From the NCBI RefSeq assembly GCF_003665095.1, contig NZ_RCHV01000002.1, positions 2,290,001-2,354,000 on the forward strand: a DNA stretch of 64,000 nucleotides, written 5' to 3'. The notes below the pieces were generated by a model, which searched no databases, was not told where the DNA came from, and saw nothing but the letters and a program-made list of their open reading frames with translations. Source of the stretch: Streptomyces sp. Z26 (GTDB lineage: Bacteria > Actinomycetota > Actinomycetes > Streptomycetales > Streptomycetaceae). The translations under genes were made by a program, and so were the position numbers. Below are positions 63,360 through 64,000 of this stretch, piece after piece. Position 1 is the stretch's first letter; every line of letters starts with the position of its first letter.

Positions 63360-64000
63360 CTACTTCCGGTCCCGCGCCAGGTACGCCAGCAGGTCCTGCC
63401 GGCTCAGCACGCCGGTCGGCTTGCCGTCCTCCAGCACCAGCGTCGCGTCCGCGCCCTCCAGCACCCGCATCAGCTCGCCCACCGACTCACCCGAGCCGAC
63501 GTGCGGCAGCGGCGGGCTCATGTGCTTCTCCAACGTGCCGTCCAGCGAGGCGCGCTGCGCGAACAGCGCCTCCAGCAGCTCCCGTTCCACCACCGACCCG
63601 ATGACCTCGGCGGCCATCACGTCCGGGTGCCCGGCGCCCGGCTTGACCACGGGCATCTGCGAGACGCCGTACTCCCGCAGCACCTCGATCGCGTCCCCGA
63701 CCGTCTCCTCCGGGTGCATGTGGACGAGCGACGGCAGCGGGCCCTCCTTGTACCGGAGCACGTCGCCCACCCGTACGACGGAGGGCTCGCCCTCCTCCAG
63801 GAAGCCGTAGTCGTTCATCCAGTCGTCGTTAAAGATCTTGCTGAGGTAGCCGCGCCCGCTGTCCGGGAGCAGCACCACGACGACGTCGTCCGGGTCGGCC
63901 CGTTCCGCGACGCGCAGCGCGGCGGCCACGGCCATGCCGCAGGAGCCGCCGACGAGCAGCCCCTCCTCCTTGGCCAGCCGACGCGTCATCTGGAAGGAGT
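63360..64000 (-). CDS. Cystathionine beta-synthase, C-terminal part
   Basis: The last about 213 residues of a leftward gene, cut by the window edge. The visible part begins MTRRLAKEEGLLVGGSCGMAV, the end of a PLP fold II domain with the glycine-rich phosphate loop, then LLPDSGRGYLSKIFNDDWM, typical of cystathionine beta-synthase. Two CBS domains follow, around residues VHMHPEETVGDAIEVLREYGVS and VGSGESVGELMRVLEGADA of the fragment; these often bind an adenosyl ligand. The enzyme joins homocysteine and serine, so it would use the homocysteine released by AhcY. Confidence 0.92.
   Translation of the reverse strand, partial: SFQMTRRLAKEEGLLVGGSCGMAVAAALRVAERADPDDVVVVLLPDSGRGYLSKIFNDDWMNDYGFLEEGEPSVVRVGDVLRYKEGPLPSLVHMHPEETVGDAIEVLREYGVSQMPVVKPGAGHPDVMAAEVIGSVVERELLEALFAQRASLDGTLEKHMSPPLPHVGSGESVGELMRVLEGADATLVLEDGKPTGVLSRQDLLAYLARDRK

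Overview
The window is one continuous piece of a high-GC actinobacterial chromosome, almost certainly a Streptomyces or a close relative. The signs are very high GC with strong third-position bias, GTG and TTG starts, 4-base ATGA/GTGA stop-start overlaps, a full-length WhiB sporulation regulator, F420 biosynthesis genes, many LytR-CpsA-Psr (LCP) wall enzymes, and a SigB/SigF-type sigma factor beside an anti-sigma kinase and a STAS protein. The gene order resembles what I remember of the S. coelicolor SCO302x-SCO308x core region; I could not check this. I see no rRNA, tRNA, CRISPR array, insertion sequence or prophage. Both ends cut genes: a SpoIIM-like gene on the left and a cystathionine beta-synthase on the right.

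Layout. 1-6.1 kb: SpoIIM-like (partial), an RDD membrane protein, a conserved hypothetical, ahcY, and a lone fructose PTS enzyme II (fruA). 6.3-12.2 kb: a leftward mannose-phosphate block of DUF3499, manB, a Trm112-like protein, a PGI/PMI-like SIS protein, manA and a cation-efflux protein. 12.5-18.8 kb: a zincin-like protein, then the coupled pair of a 1290-residue membrane glycosyltransferase and a DUF5719 protein, then whiB. 19.2-22.6 kb: a short cysteine-rich ORF that looks leaderless, cysteine dioxygenase, and the coupled F420 genes fbiA(cofD)-fbiB. 22.6-26.2 kb: AlkA-like glycosylase, NDP-sugar pyrophosphorylase, secreted PGRP-type amidase. 26.4-40 kb: an envelope region with a truncated AMP-binding protein, five LCP proteins, a GT2 glycosyltransferase, an AA10 lytic polysaccharide monooxygenase, a thioesterase and UDP-glucose dehydrogenase. 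40-47 kb: acyl-CoA dehydrogenase, a decayed methyltransferase, two small membrane proteins, purK-purE-dipeptidase, and GtrA. 47-52.7 kb: a two-component system, a secreted esterase-like protein, and the sigma/anti-sigma/antagonist module. 52.8-58.6 kb: the histidine-utilisation operon hutU - M20 amidohydrolase - hutF - hutI. 58.7-64 kb: a PLP decarboxylase, small membrane proteins, a TIGR03086-like protein, an RpiR-type regulator and the partial CBS gene.

How the genes work together. ManA, ManB and the ManC-like enzyme would feed GDP-mannose, and UDP-glucose dehydrogenase would feed UDP-glucuronate, to the two glycosyltransferases; the LCP enzymes would attach the finished polymers to peptidoglycan and the amidase would remodel it. 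The hut operon turns urocanate into formylglutamate and probably glutamate. Most convergent gene pairs are separated by strong perfect hairpins, which I list as bidirectional terminators.

The most interesting signal is the 36-codon ORF at 19278-19388. It has seven cysteine codons and ends in Cys-Cys, has a promoter placed for leaderless transcription, and is followed by a C-rich leader and then a cysteine dioxygenase gene. This looks like a cysteine-sensing attenuator. Other points: a DasR-like site over the LPMO promoter, an inverted repeat over the hutU promoter, a BldD-like box upstream of whiB, and an M20 hydrolase in the usual HutG position of the hut operon.
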